Shown here: positions 1 through 8,695 of the stretch, piece by piece | Position numbering within the stretch: the stretch's first letter is position 1 | How the letters are laid out: every line of letters starts with the position of its first letter | Notes under the pieces: model-generated | What the model was told of the DNA's origin: nothing | What the model saw: only the letters and a program-made list of their open reading frames with translations | Database searches by the model: none | Position numbers and translations under genes: made by a program | Source: Sphingomonas sp. Y57 | GTDB lineage: Bacteria; Pseudomonadota; Alphaproteobacteria; Sphingomonadales; Sphingomonadaceae | Assembly: GCF_001015195.1 (NCBI RefSeq) | Contig: NZ_LDES01000101.1 | Coordinates: 1-43,206 of the forward strand | Reading direction: 5' to 3' | Length of the DNA: 43,206 nt

Positions 1-521
1 GCCACGAACTGGCCGGCGCGCGCCGGGATCTGGGGTGCCAGCTGCGCGACGGGCGCCGGCACGGTGACGATGATCGCGGCGGTGCGACTGGTCGTCGCCG
101 CCGCCGGGGCGGCGACCGGCGCTTCGGCGACGGGGACGGCCTGCGGCGTCACGGGTGCGGCTGCGGCCGTGGGAGCCGGAGTGACGGTGACCTGGGCAGC
201 GGCGGTCACCATCGCGACGATGTCGGCGAGCAGGTCGGTCGACGTGTCGCTTGCGCTATCCTTGGTTTCTTCGGCGGGCGCGGTCGCGGGCATCTCGTCG
301 ACGATCACGGTGGGGGTTTCGGCGTCGCCCTCGCGGCCCGTCTCGGCGCCGGTGCCCTGCTGCGCACCCTTGTCGCCGGACTTGGCCTGCGCGACGAGCT
401 GCGCGAACATCACCGGGGTCGCCGAAGCGGCCGGAGACATGGGGGCGACGGCGGCCCCCGGCTGCGGCGCCGAACCCACGCTCAATGCGATCGCGGAGGT
501 CGAAAGCGCGGCAACACCCAT
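1..521 (-). CDS. fliK: Flagellar hook-length control protein FliK, N-terminal part (cut by window edge)
   Basis: The frame is open from the ATG at 521 to the left edge (173 residues, no stop), so the C-terminal half is missing. The visible part is rich in Ala, Pro, Thr and Val with a Gly/Glu/Asp-rich segment, the low-complexity composition usual for FliK N-termini. FliK is a secreted ruler that sets hook length and triggers the substrate switch through FlhB. The ATG at 521 is preferred over an in-frame ATG at 539 because AAGGGGA lies about 7 nt upstream of it and it starts just after the fliJ stop (523). Identity rests mainly on position behind fliIJ and on composition, since the conserved C-terminal domain is not in view. 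Confidence 0.72.
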   Translation of the reverse strand, partial: MGVAALSTSAIALSVGSAPQPGAAVAPMSPAASATPVMFAQLVAQAKSGDKGAQQGTGAETGREGDAETPTVIVDEMPATAPAEETKDSASDTSTDLLADIVAMVTAAAQVTVTPAPTAAAAPVTPQAVPVAEAPVAAPAAATTSRTAAIIVTVPAPVAQLAPQIPARAGQFV

Positions 522-522
522 C

Positions 523-951
523 TCAATTGTCCCCTTCATTGGTCTTGGCGAGCTTCGGCCGGAACGACGCGGCCATCCGCGCCTCGGTCCACTCGGTCAG
601 CGCCTGCACCGCCCGCGCGTCGAGCTTCGCGGCGCTTTCCTGACGCTGGCGCGCTTCGAGCCGCTCGGCCACCTTCTGCTCGGCGGTCGCCTTCGCAGAG
701 GCGATCGCCCCGCTGAGGCCGTGGCGGGCATTGTCGAGCCGCAGTGCGAGTTCGCCGCGATTCTGCAGCGCCGCGCCCGACACGGGGCCGACCGGCAGGG
801 TGAGGCTGTCGCGCAGGCTGGTGAGCTTCGCGGCGTTGGTTTCGAGGTGATTGACCTGCGCCTCCGCACTCGCTGCGGCCGACGCCGCCAGCAGGTGCTG
901 TGCCGCCCGTACGCGTGTGATCCGCGCTCGCTTCCGGACCAGCGCCTTCAT
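523..951 (-). CDS. fliJ: FliJ-like flagellar export chaperone/stalk protein
   Basis: A protein of 142 residues, mostly alpha-helical and rich in Ala, Arg, Gln and Glu, as expected for the coiled-coil FliJ that inserts into the FliI ATPase ring and links it to FlhA. Sequence conservation in this family is very low, so the call relies on length, predicted coiled-coil character and position: the start overlaps the fliI stop by 4 nt and fliK follows within 2 nt. The N-terminus is basic (MKALVRKRARITRVR), as in many FliJ proteins. Translation is probably coupled to fliI. Confidence 0.75.
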   Translation of the reverse strand: MKALVRKRARITRVRAAQHLLAASAAASAEAQVNHLETNAAKLTSLRDSLTLPVGPVSGAALQNRGELALRLDNARHGLSGAIASAKATAEQKVAERLEARQRQESAAKLDARAVQALTEWTEARMAASFRPKLAKTNEGDN

Positions 952-2273
952 CCGCCGAACGCCTCAATCAGCGCCTGGACGGACTGGGCATAGTCGACGC
1001 GGTCCTTCTGGCCCTGGCTGATGAACTCGAGGATATGGTCGTGCCGCGCGATCGCGACGTCGACGATCGGATCGCTGCCGGCGCGATAGGCGCCCATCAG
1101 GATCAGGTCGCGATTCTCCTCATAGACCGCCCAGAGCCGGCGGAGGATCTGCGCCGCCTGCTGGTGCTCCGGCGTGACGACGTCGCTCATCACGCGGCTC
1201 AGGGATTTGCCGACGTCGATCGCCGGGAAGACGCCCTGCTCGGCCAGGCTGCGCGACAGGATGATGTGGCCGTCGACGATCGCGCGCGCGGTGTCGACGA
1301 TCGGATCGTCGGTGTCGTCGCCGTCGGCGAGCACGGTGTAGAGCGCGGTGATCGATCCGCCCGAATGGGCATCGACGCCGGCGCGCTCGATCAGGCGCGG
1401 GATCAGGCCGAGCGCGGAGGGCGGATAGCCCTTCATCGTCGGCGGCTCGCCCAGCGACAGGCCGATCTCGCGCTGCGCATGGGCGACGCGGGTCAGGCTG
1501 TCGATCAGCAGCAGGACGCGCTTGCCTTGCGCGCGGAAATATTCGGCGATCGCGGTGGCGCGCATCGCGGCGCGCAGGCGCAGAACCGGCGGATGGTCGG
1601 CCGGCACCGCGACGACGACGCTCTTCTGGCGGACCGGGCCCGCAAGCTTGGTCGCCAGGAAGTCCGAAACCTCGCGGCTGCGTTCGCCGACCAGGCCGAC
1701 GACGATGATGTCGGCATCGGCACCGGCGATCATCTGGCCCATCAGCACCGATTTGCCGACACCCGATCCGGCGGCGATGGCGATGCGTTGCCCGACGCCA
1801 GCGGTCAGCAGCGCGTTGATCGCGCGAACGCCCATGTCGAATGGCTCGGTGACGCGGGCGCGGTCGAGCGGATTGCCGCGCCGGCCGGCCAGCGGCCAGC
1901 GTTCGGAGGTGGCGATCGGGCCGAGCCCATCGATCGGGTTGCCGAGCGCGTCCATCACCCGGCCGAGCAGGGTCTCGCCGACGTCGACCGATCCGCCACG
2001 CCGATCCGGCTCGACCCGCGCGCCCGCACTGTGCGGCGCGTCGGCGTCGAGCGCCATCAGCAGCGTGCGGTTGCCCCGGAAGCCGACCACCTCGGCAAGC
2101 GCGGCATGGCCATCGGCGTCGATCACGCGGGCGTTGGAGCCGACCGGCATCGGGAAGCCGGTCGCCTCGAGCATCAGCCCGTCATAGGAGGCGAGCCGGC
2201 CGATCCGGCGTGGGCCGGCATGGTCGATCTCGACCCCCGACAGCATGGCTTCGGCGCGTGCGGCGATGGTCAT
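948..2273 (-). CDS. fliI: Flagellum-specific export ATPase FliI
   Basis: This 441-residue protein is a member of the F1-beta/FliI/YscN ATPase family and has the family's usual length. The Walker A motif AGSGVGKS is at about residues 168-175 and the Walker B strand LLLIDS at about 254-259, followed by the family motif EPPTMKGYPPSAL. FliI forms a hexamer at the cytoplasmic face of the flagellar type III export gate and helps unload substrates from chaperones. Its start codon overlaps the fliH stop (ATGA, 2270-2273) and its end overlaps fliJ by 4 nt, so fliH, fliI and fliJ look translationally coupled. Confidence 0.97.
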   Translation of the reverse strand: MTIAARAEAMLSGVEIDHAGPRRIGRLASYDGLMLEATGFPMPVGSNARVIDADGHAALAEVVGFRGNRTLLMALDADAPHSAGARVEPDRRGGSVDVGETLLGRVMDALGNPIDGLGPIATSERWPLAGRRGNPLDRARVTEPFDMGVRAINALLTAGVGQRIAIAAGSGVGKSVLMGQMIAGADADIIVVGLVGERSREVSDFLATKLAGPVRQKSVVVAVPADHPPVLRLRAAMRATAIAEYFRAQGKRVLLLIDSLTRVAHAQREIGLSLGEPPTMKGYPPSALGLIPRLIERAGVDAHSGGSITALYTVLADGDDTDDPIVDTARAIVDGHIILSRSLAEQGVFPAIDVGKSLSRVMSDVVTPEHQQAAQILRRLWAVYEENRDLILMGAYRAGSDPIVDVAIARHDHILEFISQGQKDRVDYAQSVQALIEAFGG

Positions 2274-2923
2274 CGCGGCAGGCCCATATTATCGAGCTGC
2301 GCGCGCAGCCGGGCGAGGCGAACCTGCGGGCCATCCTCGATCCAGCCTTCGCCGCTTTCGAGGATGATCGTGCCCGAGGCGAGATGATGGTCGGGCGCGA
2401 CCGGCAGGCCGAGGTCGACGCCGTCGAGCATCGCGATGTCGTCGGGGTGCATGCGCAGCCGGGCGGGGCCGGACTCGGCGGTGACCATCTCGGCAATCGT
2501 CTCCGCGCGCTCGCGCAGCGTCGTCGGATCGATCCGCACTTCGCCGACGACCTGACGGACGAGGCGGGTGACGGTCTCGGCAAGCACCGCTGCGAGCGGG
2601 CCGGCCGGCTCGGGCTGCAAAGCCTCGGCCGATCGGATCAACTGGGCCAGCGCCTCACGCTCGCGGGCGAACTCGGCGAGCACCGCCTGGCGACCATGAT
2701 CGAAGCCCTCGGCAAAGGCCTCGGCCCGGATCGCATCCACGTCCGGCGCGGGTTCGTCGTCGGGAACGCTCGCCATCGCGCTCGGCGCAAAGTCGCTCGC
2801 CCGGCGGCGCGGATGGCCGGGCTGTCCGCCCCAGGCGGTGAAGCTGCCCGATGGCGCCGGCCGGGTCCAGGCGTCGACGCGGGTGGCGGCAATACCGATC
2901 TCGCTGGTCCAGACCTCAGACAA
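2270..2923 (-). CDS. fliH: Flagellar export ATPase regulator FliH (probable TTG start)
   Basis: The C-terminal part, with LAAVLAETVTRLVRQVVGEV and later LRMHPDDIAMLDG, matches FliH/HrpE-type stator proteins that hold FliI. No ATG lies near the fliG end in this frame. A TTG at 2923 (protein start L/M-SEVWTSEIGIAA) sits 8 nt after GGAAAGGG and overlaps the fliG stop by 8 nt, giving about 217 residues. The longer open frame to 3112 would lie inside fliG and encode an Arg/Ser-rich stretch typical of an out-of-frame shadow. The stop overlaps the fliI start. The exact start is inferred; the function is well supported by context. Confidence 0.85.
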   Translation of the reverse strand: MSEVWTSEIGIAATRVDAWTRPAPSGSFTAWGGQPGHPRRRASDFAPSAMASVPDDEPAPDVDAIRAEAFAEGFDHGRQAVLAEFAREREALAQLIRSAEALQPEPAGPLAAVLAETVTRLVRQVVGEVRIDPTTLRERAETIAEMVTAESGPARLRMHPDDIAMLDGVDLGLPVAPDHHLASGTIILESGEGWIEDGPQVRLARLRAQLDNMGLPR

Positions 2924-3950
2924 AGTCGTCGCCCTTTCCGCCGAGACTGATCGCGCCCTCTGCCGCCAGCTTGCGGGCGACGGCGAGCATCTGCTTCTGC
3001 GCTTCCTGGACATCGGCCAGGCGCATCGGTCCGCGATCGGCGATCTCGTCCTGGATTGACTGGGCGGCGCGGCTCGACATGCAGCTGAAGATCTTGGCGC
3101 GCAGCTTCTCATCCGCGCCCTTGAGCGAGACGACGAGAATGTCGCTTTCGACCGCCCGCAGCAGCGTGCCGAGATCCTTTTCGGTCAGCGCCATCAGGTT
3201 ATCGAAGACGAACATCTCCTCCTCGATCGTGCGGGCGACGGTCTTGTCGAGCTTCTGCAGGGCTTTGATGATCCGCTGCTCGGCGGCCTTGCGCGAGCTG
3301 TTGACGATCTTCGCGGCCTCCCCCGCGCCGCCGCGGCGGGTGGTGGCGCCGGTCGACTGGGCGGTGGCTGGGCGACTCAGCAGTTCGTCGAGCTCGGCCA
3401 GCGCGGTCTCGGTCACCGGCCCCATGGTGGCGACGCGGTAGACGAGGTCGGCCTGCATCTCCTCCGGCAGCAGTGCGAGCACGTCGGCGGCGCGCTGCGC
3501 GTCGAGGAAGGCGAGGACGATCGCGGCGATCTGGGGATGCTCGAACTCGATCAGGTTGGCGATCTGCCGCGCGTCCATCCACTTCAGGTTTTCGAGCGCG
3601 TTGGTGTGTTGGACCGGGGTGATGCGCTGCAGGACCTGGTCGGCTTTGTCCTGACCCAGCGCCTTGTGCATGATACCCTTGATCTGGCGCTCGACACCGA
3701 AGCCCAGCGTGGTGCGGACGCGGGCCCGATCGACGAACACGTCGAACACGCCGTCGATCTCCTGTTCGGAGATGTTGGCGACGTTGAACATCGCTCCACC
3801 CAGATGCTGGACCTCGTCGGGTTCGAGACGGCTCAGCACGGTCGCGGCCTCCTCCTCGCCGAGCAGCATCAGCAGGATCGCGGCGGCGGAACTGCCCGAA
3901 GGCTCGACCGGCGTCGCGTTCTCGGTATCGATCGGGGTCCCGTCGGCCAT
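2916..3950 (-). CDS. fliG: Flagellar motor switch protein FliG
   Basis: The protein has 344 residues, as usual for FliG. The EHPQ motif is in IEFEHPQIAAIVLAFLD and the C-terminal charged torque region includes KAAEQRIIKALQKLDKTVA and EEEMFVFDNL. FliG sits on the cytoplasmic rim of the MS ring (FliF), with its C-terminal domain facing the stator MotA; rotation direction is set through FliM and FliN, which are not in this window. It lies 4 nt after fliF and overlaps the proposed fliH start, consistent with one operon. Confidence 0.97.
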   Translation of the reverse strand: MADGTPIDTENATPVEPSGSSAAAILLMLLGEEEAATVLSRLEPDEVQHLGGAMFNVANISEQEIDGVFDVFVDRARVRTTLGFGVERQIKGIMHKALGQDKADQVLQRITPVQHTNALENLKWMDARQIANLIEFEHPQIAAIVLAFLDAQRAADVLALLPEEMQADLVYRVATMGPVTETALAELDELLSRPATAQSTGATTRRGGAGEAAKIVNSSRKAAEQRIIKALQKLDKTVARTIEEEMFVFDNLMALTEKDLGTLLRAVESDILVVSLKGADEKLRAKIFSCMSSRAAQSIQDEIADRGPMRLADVQEAQKQMLAVARKLAAEGAISLGGKGDDFV

Positions 3951-3954
3951 GGCG

Positions 3955-5691
3955 TCAGTTCGCCCCCGGCATGTCGGCGCGGATCAGGTCGCGGACGACC
4001 AGCGCGGCACGGTCGGGGTCCTGCCGGACGAAATTGCGGATCAGTTCGGCGCGGTTGGCATAGCCCGGCGTCGCCTCGATCATGTCGAGGGTGACCGGCT
4101 TGTTCGGGTCGATCAGCGCCTGCTGTGCCATTTCGGAGGCGATCTCGGCGCGGATCGTCGGGTTGGTGCCTTGCGGCAGGCGCCCGCCCGACGCGGCCAT
4201 CGCCTCGAGCGCGGCCTTCTTCTCCTCGAGGTAGGCGGCGCGGCGCTTGAGCAGCGGCTTGGCCACGCCGAACACAAGCAGAGCAACGACGAACAAGGCC
4301 GACAGGTTGCGGGCGAGCGTGGAGACCCACGGGGCGTCCCACCAGTTGGGCTTGGCCTCGACATCTTCGGCGACCGCGAAGCTGCGCGCCGACAGCGCAA
4401 CGACGTCGCCGCGCGCCTGGTCCGCACCGATCGCGCCGCGCACCAGCGTCTCGATCGAGGCGAGTTCGGCACGGCTGAACTTGCGGCTGCCTTCGCGCAG
4501 CGCCACCGCGACCGACAACCGCTTGACGGTGCCGATCGGCGCGCGGGTCACGGAGACCTCGCGGCCCAGCTCATAGGTGCGGTTGTAGTTCTCGGAGGTC
4601 TTGCCGGCATTCGCCGCATCGGTGGTGCCAGCGGCCGGAGCCGCGACGGTCTGGTTGGGCGCGGCTGCCACCTGGCTGGCGGCGGGCGGCTGGTTCGACA
4701 GCGCGCCGGGGATGCCGCTCGCTTCGCCACCCGGCTTGTCGCCGGTCCAGCTGCCCTGTTCCTGGCGGACCACGGCGGTGTCCTTGGGATAACTCTCGCG
4801 CGTTGCCTGCGTCTCGGTGAAATCGACGTCGGCGTGGACTTCGGCGGTGAAGTTGCCGGGGCCGACGATCGGCGTCAGGATCTTGGTCAGCGCGTCGAGA
4901 TAGCGCTGCTCGATCTTGCTCTGGATGTCGACCTGCCGGGTCGACGCCTGGCTCATCGGATCGCTGCCGGACGCGGACAGCAGCCGGCCCGCCTGGTCGA
5001 CGATCGAGACGCCGTCTGGCGAAAGGTTCGGCACCGACGACGCGACGAGGTGGACGATAGCCTGGACCTGCGAATCCGACAGGGCACGGCCGGCGCGCAG
5101 GCGGAGCATGACTGACGCCTGGGGCTTGGCTTCGTCGCGCAGGAACACGCTGGGCTGCTCGGCGGCGACATGCACCTTGGCGCTTTCGACCGCGTCGATC
5201 GCCTCAATCGTGCGCGCAAGGTCCATCTCGCGCGCGGTGCGCAGTTTCTCGCCTTCGACCGCGCGGCTGGCGCCGAGCGGCAGCGAGGAGATCAGCGCGT
5301 CGCCATCCGGCGCTGACTTGGGCAGGCCCTGCTGCGCCAGCAGCATCTTCGCCTGGTAGAAGCTCGTCTCCGGCACGGTCAGCGTGCCGGTGCCCCGGTC
5401 GAGCTGGTAGGGGATGTTCGCGGCCTTGAGCGCCTCGGCGACGGCCGCCTTGTCGGCGTCGCCCATGCCGGCGAACAGGTCCCGCTGCGGCGCGCCGGCC
5501 ATGGTCGACCATAGCAGCGCGGCGCCGCCCAACAGGCCGACCAGGCCGATCATCGGCAGGCTGCGCTGCACGGCGGGCTGCGCCGTGAAGTCCTTGATCC
5601 GTTCGAGCACGGCGCCGGTCCCGACGCCCGGGCCGGCCGGCGAGGCGGTCAGCGCGGGGGCGGAGGCGGGGGAGGGGATGATGTCAGCCAT
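3955..5691 (-). CDS. fliF: Flagellar MS-ring protein FliF
   Basis: The 578-residue protein has a first membrane helix at about residues 46-64 (PMIGLVGLLGGAALLWSTM), a large periplasmic part with the YscJ/FliF-type ring-building segments (for example VESAKVHVAAEQPSVFLRD and VSIVDQAGRLLS), a low-complexity Ala/Pro/Gly linker around 320-360, and a second helix near the C-terminus (RNLSALFVVALLVFGVAK). The last residues, which bind FliG, are acidic/Asn-rich. It forms the MS ring, the base of the rotor and housing of the export gate. It starts 4 nt downstream of the fliE stop. Confidence 0.97.
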   Translation of the reverse strand: MADIIPSPASAPALTASPAGPGVGTGAVLERIKDFTAQPAVQRSLPMIGLVGLLGGAALLWSTMAGAPQRDLFAGMGDADKAAVAEALKAANIPYQLDRGTGTLTVPETSFYQAKMLLAQQGLPKSAPDGDALISSLPLGASRAVEGEKLRTAREMDLARTIEAIDAVESAKVHVAAEQPSVFLRDEAKPQASVMLRLRAGRALSDSQVQAIVHLVASSVPNLSPDGVSIVDQAGRLLSASGSDPMSQASTRQVDIQSKIEQRYLDALTKILTPIVGPGNFTAEVHADVDFTETQATRESYPKDTAVVRQEQGSWTGDKPGGEASGIPGALSNQPPAASQVAAAPNQTVAAPAAGTTDAANAGKTSENYNRTYELGREVSVTRAPIGTVKRLSVAVALREGSRKFSRAELASIETLVRGAIGADQARGDVVALSARSFAVAEDVEAKPNWWDAPWVSTLARNLSALFVVALLVFGVAKPLLKRRAAYLEEKKAALEAMAASGGRLPQGTNPTIRAEIASEMAQQALIDPNKPVTLDMIEATPGYANRAELIRNFVRQDPDRAALVVRDLIRADMPGAN

Positions 5692-5694
5692 CGA

Positions 5695-6060
5695 TTATAC
5701 CGGCATGCTCATGATGTCCTTGTAGGCGGACAGGAGTTTGTTGCGGACCTGCAGGGTCGCCTGGAAGCCGACGCTGGCTTGCTCGCGCTGGAGCATCACC
5801 GCGGCGATGTCGGTGGTCTCGCCGCGCTCGTAGCTCTCGGTGATCGCGCCGGCCTTGGCCTGCATCGCGTTGACTTCGGTGATCGCGCCGCGCAGCGTCG
5901 AGGCGAAGTTGGCGTCCGGCGCGCTGGTGGCGCTGCCGATCGCGCCGGGGCCCGTCAGCGGGTTCGGCGCTGGCGCGGCGGCGGCCTTCTGCAATGCGCT
6001 GTTCTGCTGCAATATGGCGTTGCGCATCGCCAGGAGATTGCTGGTGTTGACGGTCGTCAT
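5695..6060 (-). CDS. fliE: Flagellar hook-basal body protein FliE
   Basis: The 121-residue protein ends with the FliE signature FQATLQVRNKLLSAYKDIM. FliE joins the MS ring to the proximal rod and is among the first proteins exported. The ATG at 6060 is chosen over an in-frame ATG at 6075 because GAGGGAG lies about 6 nt upstream and the longer start would overlap the flbD stop (6072). It is the first structural gene after flbD and probably shares its transcript with fliFGHIJK. Confidence 0.93.
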   Translation of the reverse strand: MTTVNTSNLLAMRNAILQQNSALQKAAAAPAPNPLTGPGAIGSATSAPDANFASTLRGAITEVNAMQAKAGAITESYERGETTDIAAVMLQREQASVGFQATLQVRNKLLSAYKDIMSMPV

Positions 6061-6071
6061 CGTGCGCTCCC

Positions 6072-7349
6072 TCAAGCCACCGCGCGCATATCGGCCATGC
6101 GATAGCGCAGGGTGCGTTCGGAGATGCCGAGCCGCTGGGCGGCGCGGAGACGGTGCCCGCCGGTGGCGGCGAGAGCTTCCTCGATCGCGCGGGCCTGGCT
6201 GATCCGCCTGGCGTCGGCCAGACGGATCGGGGCGGGATCGGGGACGGCGGCGGGTGCGACCGGCGCGGCCTCGGTCGGCGCGGCAGAGCGCGGCGCAGCG
6301 GGCGCGCGGTCGATGATAAGGTCGTCGGCGGCGATCCGCGCGCCGTCGCGCATCAACATCGCGCGCTGCAGGACGTTCTCCAGTTCGCGGACGTTACCGG
6401 GCCAGTCGTGCGCCATCAGCCGCTCGATCGCCTGCGCGGTCGGCCAGGGAAATTCCTCGAGCTCGGGCGCGTGGCGCAGGATCAGGGCGGCGGCGATCGC
6501 GCGGATATCCTGGCGGCGCTCCCCCAGTGGCCTGAGCACAAGCGGCATCACGTTGAGCCGCCAGTAAAGGTCGGCACGGAAGCGGCCGGCTTCGACCTCC
6601 GTAGCCAGGTCGCGGTTGCCGGCTGCAATGATGCGCAGGTCGACCGCGACCGGCGCGGTGGCGCCGACGGGCAGAACCTCGCGCTCCTGGAGCGCGCGTA
6701 GCAGCTTGGCCTGAAGTCCGAGCGGCAACTCGGCGATCTCGTCGAGCAGTAGTGTGCCGCCCTCGGCCGCGCGGAACAGGCCCTCGCCCGCCCCGCTGGC
6801 GCCGGTGAAGGCGCCCTTCTGGTGGCCGAACAGCATCGCTTCGAGCATGGTTTCGGGCAGCGCCGCGCAGTTGACCGCGACGAATGGCTTGTCGGCGCGC
6901 GGCGAGGCGGCGTGGACGTAGCGGGCGACGCCCTCCTTGCCGGTACCGGTCTCGCCGAGCAGCAGGACGGTGGCGTCGCTGCGGGCTATGCGGGCGGCCA
7001 GCCCCAGGAAGCGCGCGCTCTCGGGCTCGCCGCAGGCGGGCATCGGGCGGGGGCGGACCAGTTCGGCGATCAACGCATGGCCGAATGCCATATCCTCGAA
7101 GCCGAAGACGATTGTGGCGGGGCGGCCGACCTTGGCGCGACGCAGCACCGGCGGGCCGTCGGCGAAATCGATCAATACGTCCTGCTGCCGGGCCATGCCG
7201 ACCTCGGTGACGTGCAGGATGCGGCGGCCTTCGCGGGCCTGGGTCGCAGCCGGATCGATCAGCATCGTCTCGATGCCGGCGCCGGCCAGCCACGACACGA
7301 GCGTCGGCTGCGAACCCTGCGCCTTCTCGCTGATGCCGATCATCACCAT
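6072..7349 (-). CDS. flbD: Sigma-54-dependent flagellar regulator, FlbD/FleQ type
   Basis: This 425-residue enhancer-binding protein has an AAA+ core with Walker A GETGTGKE (about 132-139), the sigma-54 contact loop GAFTGA (about 179-184) and Walker B GTLLLDEI (about 198-205). A Fis-type helix-turn-helix (AAQRLGISERTLRYRM) ends the protein. The roughly 110-residue N-terminal region does not show a clear receiver-domain aspartate pocket, as in FleQ-like proteins, so control by a partner rather than phosphorylation is possible. Its genomic place directly before fliE matches alphaproteobacterial flbD. The CGGCA-N6-TGCCG operators found upstream of flgB and of the first flagellin gene are its likely targets (inference). 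Confidence 0.93.
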   Translation of the reverse strand: MVMIGISEKAQGSQPTLVSWLAGAGIETMLIDPAATQAREGRRILHVTEVGMARQQDVLIDFADGPPVLRRAKVGRPATIVFGFEDMAFGHALIAELVRPRPMPACGEPESARFLGLAARIARSDATVLLLGETGTGKEGVARYVHAASPRADKPFVAVNCAALPETMLEAMLFGHQKGAFTGASGAGEGLFRAAEGGTLLLDEIAELPLGLQAKLLRALQEREVLPVGATAPVAVDLRIIAAGNRDLATEVEAGRFRADLYWRLNVMPLVLRPLGERRQDIRAIAAALILRHAPELEEFPWPTAQAIERLMAHDWPGNVRELENVLQRAMLMRDGARIAADDLIIDRAPAAPRSAAPTEAAPVAPAAVPDPAPIRLADARRISQARAIEEALAATGGHRLRAAQRLGISERTLRYRMADMRAVA

Positions 7350-7573
7350 CGCGGTCCTTCTTGCGGATCCGGCGTGCCAGCCACGCCCGCTCCTTGCCGG
7401 ACATGCTTACCGGCGGATTAACTTAAAAAGTCTTAATAGACCGCGCGCCGCGCGGGCCCGGACCCGTGCCCGTCGCATGCGCGCGCGCGAGGGGGCGTCT
7501 CGGAAGGAGGTCAATTACCTCAAAATAAAGGAAAAATATTCGGCCGGCAGTCGATCTCCATTCTTTGGTCGAA

Positions 7574-7593
7574 CCCGGCAAAAAATTGCCGGG
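7574..7593. promoter_or_regulatory. Perfect palindromic operator, candidate FlbD (ftr-like) site
   Basis: The sequence CCCGGCAA-AAAA-TTGCCGGG is a perfect inverted repeat of the form CGGCA-N6-TGCCG. The same form occurs twice upstream of flgB, beside a sigma-54 promoter. This resembles the ftr elements bound by FlbD in Caulobacter. It lies 225 bp from the flbD start and about 130 bp upstream of the flagellin promoter, so it could act on either. Binding by FlbD is inference. It could also form a hairpin, but no T-tract follows. Confidence 0.6.
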
Positions 7594-7725
7594 CGTCTTG
7601 TGCCCCCGCCTCGGGACGTTATCGTCCAGCGCTGGCGGTTCAAAAATGAGGGATAAATTTCCTATATATTTCAGTGAATTATAAGAAAACTGTCGGAAAA
7701 AACGACCGTGGTGAATTTTCACGGT

Positions 7726-7752
7726 TAAAGCGAGGGTAAGCACGGCCGTTAA
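7726..7752 (+). promoter_or_regulatory. Sigma-28 (FliA) promoter of the first flagellin gene
   Basis: TAAA at 7726-7729, a 15-nt spacer and GCCGTTAA at 7745-7752 match the enterobacterial FliA consensus TAAA-N15-GCCGATAA at all but one position. The same -35, spacing and -10 occur upstream of motA (28501-28527). Transcription would start about 7 nt downstream, leaving a leader of about 58 nt before the flagellin ATG at 7818. Confidence 0.82.
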
Positions 7753-7817
7753 TGGGATCGAGGCGAGAACGGCCAGCACCGGATCATCGCCCCTTTAACC
7801 AGGTAAGGACTGATCCA

Positions 7818-8639
7818 ATGACCGTCATCAACACCAACATCTCTTCGGTGCGAGCCCAGAATGCGGGCCGCCTTGCCGATCAGCTGCAGTCGACCGCGAT
7901 GGCACGCCTTTCGAGCGGCAAGCGCATCAATTCGGCGAAGGACGACGCCGCCGGTCTCGCCATCGCTTCGTCGATGACTTCCTCGATCCGCGGCATGACC
8001 GTCGCGATCCGCAACGCGAATGACGGCATATCGCTGTCGCAGACCGCCGAAGGCGCTCTTGGCGAAGCAGCCAACATGCTGCAGCGGGTTCGCGAGCTGG
8101 CGGTGCAGGCCGCCAACGGCACCTATCAGTCGACCGACCGCGCCAATCTGCAGACCGAGGTCGCGGCGCTCCAGTCGCAGATCGCGGATATCGTGACCGG
8201 CACCAAGTTCAACGGCAACACGCTGTTCTCGGCCACGTCGGCCACGAGCTTCTCGATCCAGACCGGAATCAATTCGGGCGACACCACCGCGATCTCGGTC
8301 GGTGCCCTCGACAAGGTGGCGGCGGCCTATGCCAGCACGATCAAGGTCGACAGCGCCACCAATGCGGGGCTGGCGATAACCGCGGCGGATGCGGCGCTGA
8401 CCCAGGTCGCCACCGTACGGGCCAGCCTGGGTGCCAACCAGAACCGGCTGGACGCCACGATCAACGTTCTGACCGCAAACATCACCAACCTGTCCGAGGC
8501 ACGCTCGCGGATCGAGGATACCGACTTCTCGGTGGAATCGACCGCTCTCGCCAAGGCAGGTATCCTCCAGCAGGCGTCGACGGCGATGCTCGCCCAGGCG
8601 AACCAGAGCCAGCAGAGCGTGCTGAGCCTGCTCAAGTAG
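7818..8639 (+). CDS. fliC: Flagellin (first of two tandem copies)
   Basis: The 273-residue protein consists almost only of the conserved flagellin termini. The N-terminal D0/D1 region shows [20 protein letters not shown] and [17 protein letters not shown]; the C-terminal region shows [20 protein letters not shown] and ends [15 protein letters not shown]. The central variable domains D2/D3 are nearly absent, as in the short flagellins of Caulobacter. GGTAAGGA upstream of the ATG serves as ribosome site. The gene has its own sigma-28 promoter and a strong terminator (8670-8695), so it is probably monocistronic. Confidence 0.97.
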   Translation: MTVINTNISSVRAQNAGRLADQLQSTAMARLSSGKRINSAKDDAAGLAIASSMTSSIRGMTVAIRNANDGISLSQTAEGALGEAANMLQRVRELAVQAANGTYQSTDRANLQTEVAALQSQIADIVTGTKFNGNTLFSATSATSFSIQTGINSGDTTAISVGALDKVAAAYASTIKVDSATNAGLAITAADAALTQVATVRASLGANQNRLDATINVLTANITNLSEARSRIEDTDFSVESTALAKAGILQQASTAMLAQANQSQQSVLSLLK

Positions 8640-8669
8640 ACTTTCCCTCATCATTTGCTGGCCGAGACG

Positions 8670-8695
8670 GCCCCCGGTGCACCCGCATCGGGGGC
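8670..8695 (+). terminator. Terminator after the first flagellin gene
   Basis: GCCCCCGGTGC and GCATCGGGGGC form an 11-bp stem with one mismatch and a 4-nt loop, followed by GTTTCGGTTTT. It lies 30 nt after the stop codon. Confidence 0.8.

Larger units (their letters stand above)
7350..7817. other. 468-bp AT-rich regulatory interval between flbD and the first flagellin gene
   Basis: No gene is supported here. The interval holds an AT-rich patch with repeated TTAA (7418-7436), an inverted repeat GAGGT-N5-ACCTC (7507-7521), a perfect CCCGGCAA/TTGCCGGG operator (7574-7593), a sigma-28 promoter (7726-7752) and the flagellin leader. Base composition is clearly more AT-rich than the surrounding genes between about 7520 and 7740. 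Confidence 0.7.

Noticed and set aside
1035-2387. 450-codon plus-strand open frame opposite fliI
   Set aside because: It is antisense to a clear fliI, is rich in Arg, Asp and Gln as expected for a GC-rich shadow frame, and has no recognisable domain.
2924-3112. N-terminal extension of FliH within fliG
   Set aside because: The extension lies antisense-free but wholly inside fliG in another frame, with Arg/Ser-rich shadow composition.
3664-5115. 483-codon plus-strand open frame opposite fliG and fliF
   Set aside because: It is fully antisense to well-identified genes and has shadow composition.
7367-7379. Minus-strand TGGCACG near the flbD start as a sigma-54 promoter
   Set aside because: The -12 GC is missing and transcription would start at the start codon.
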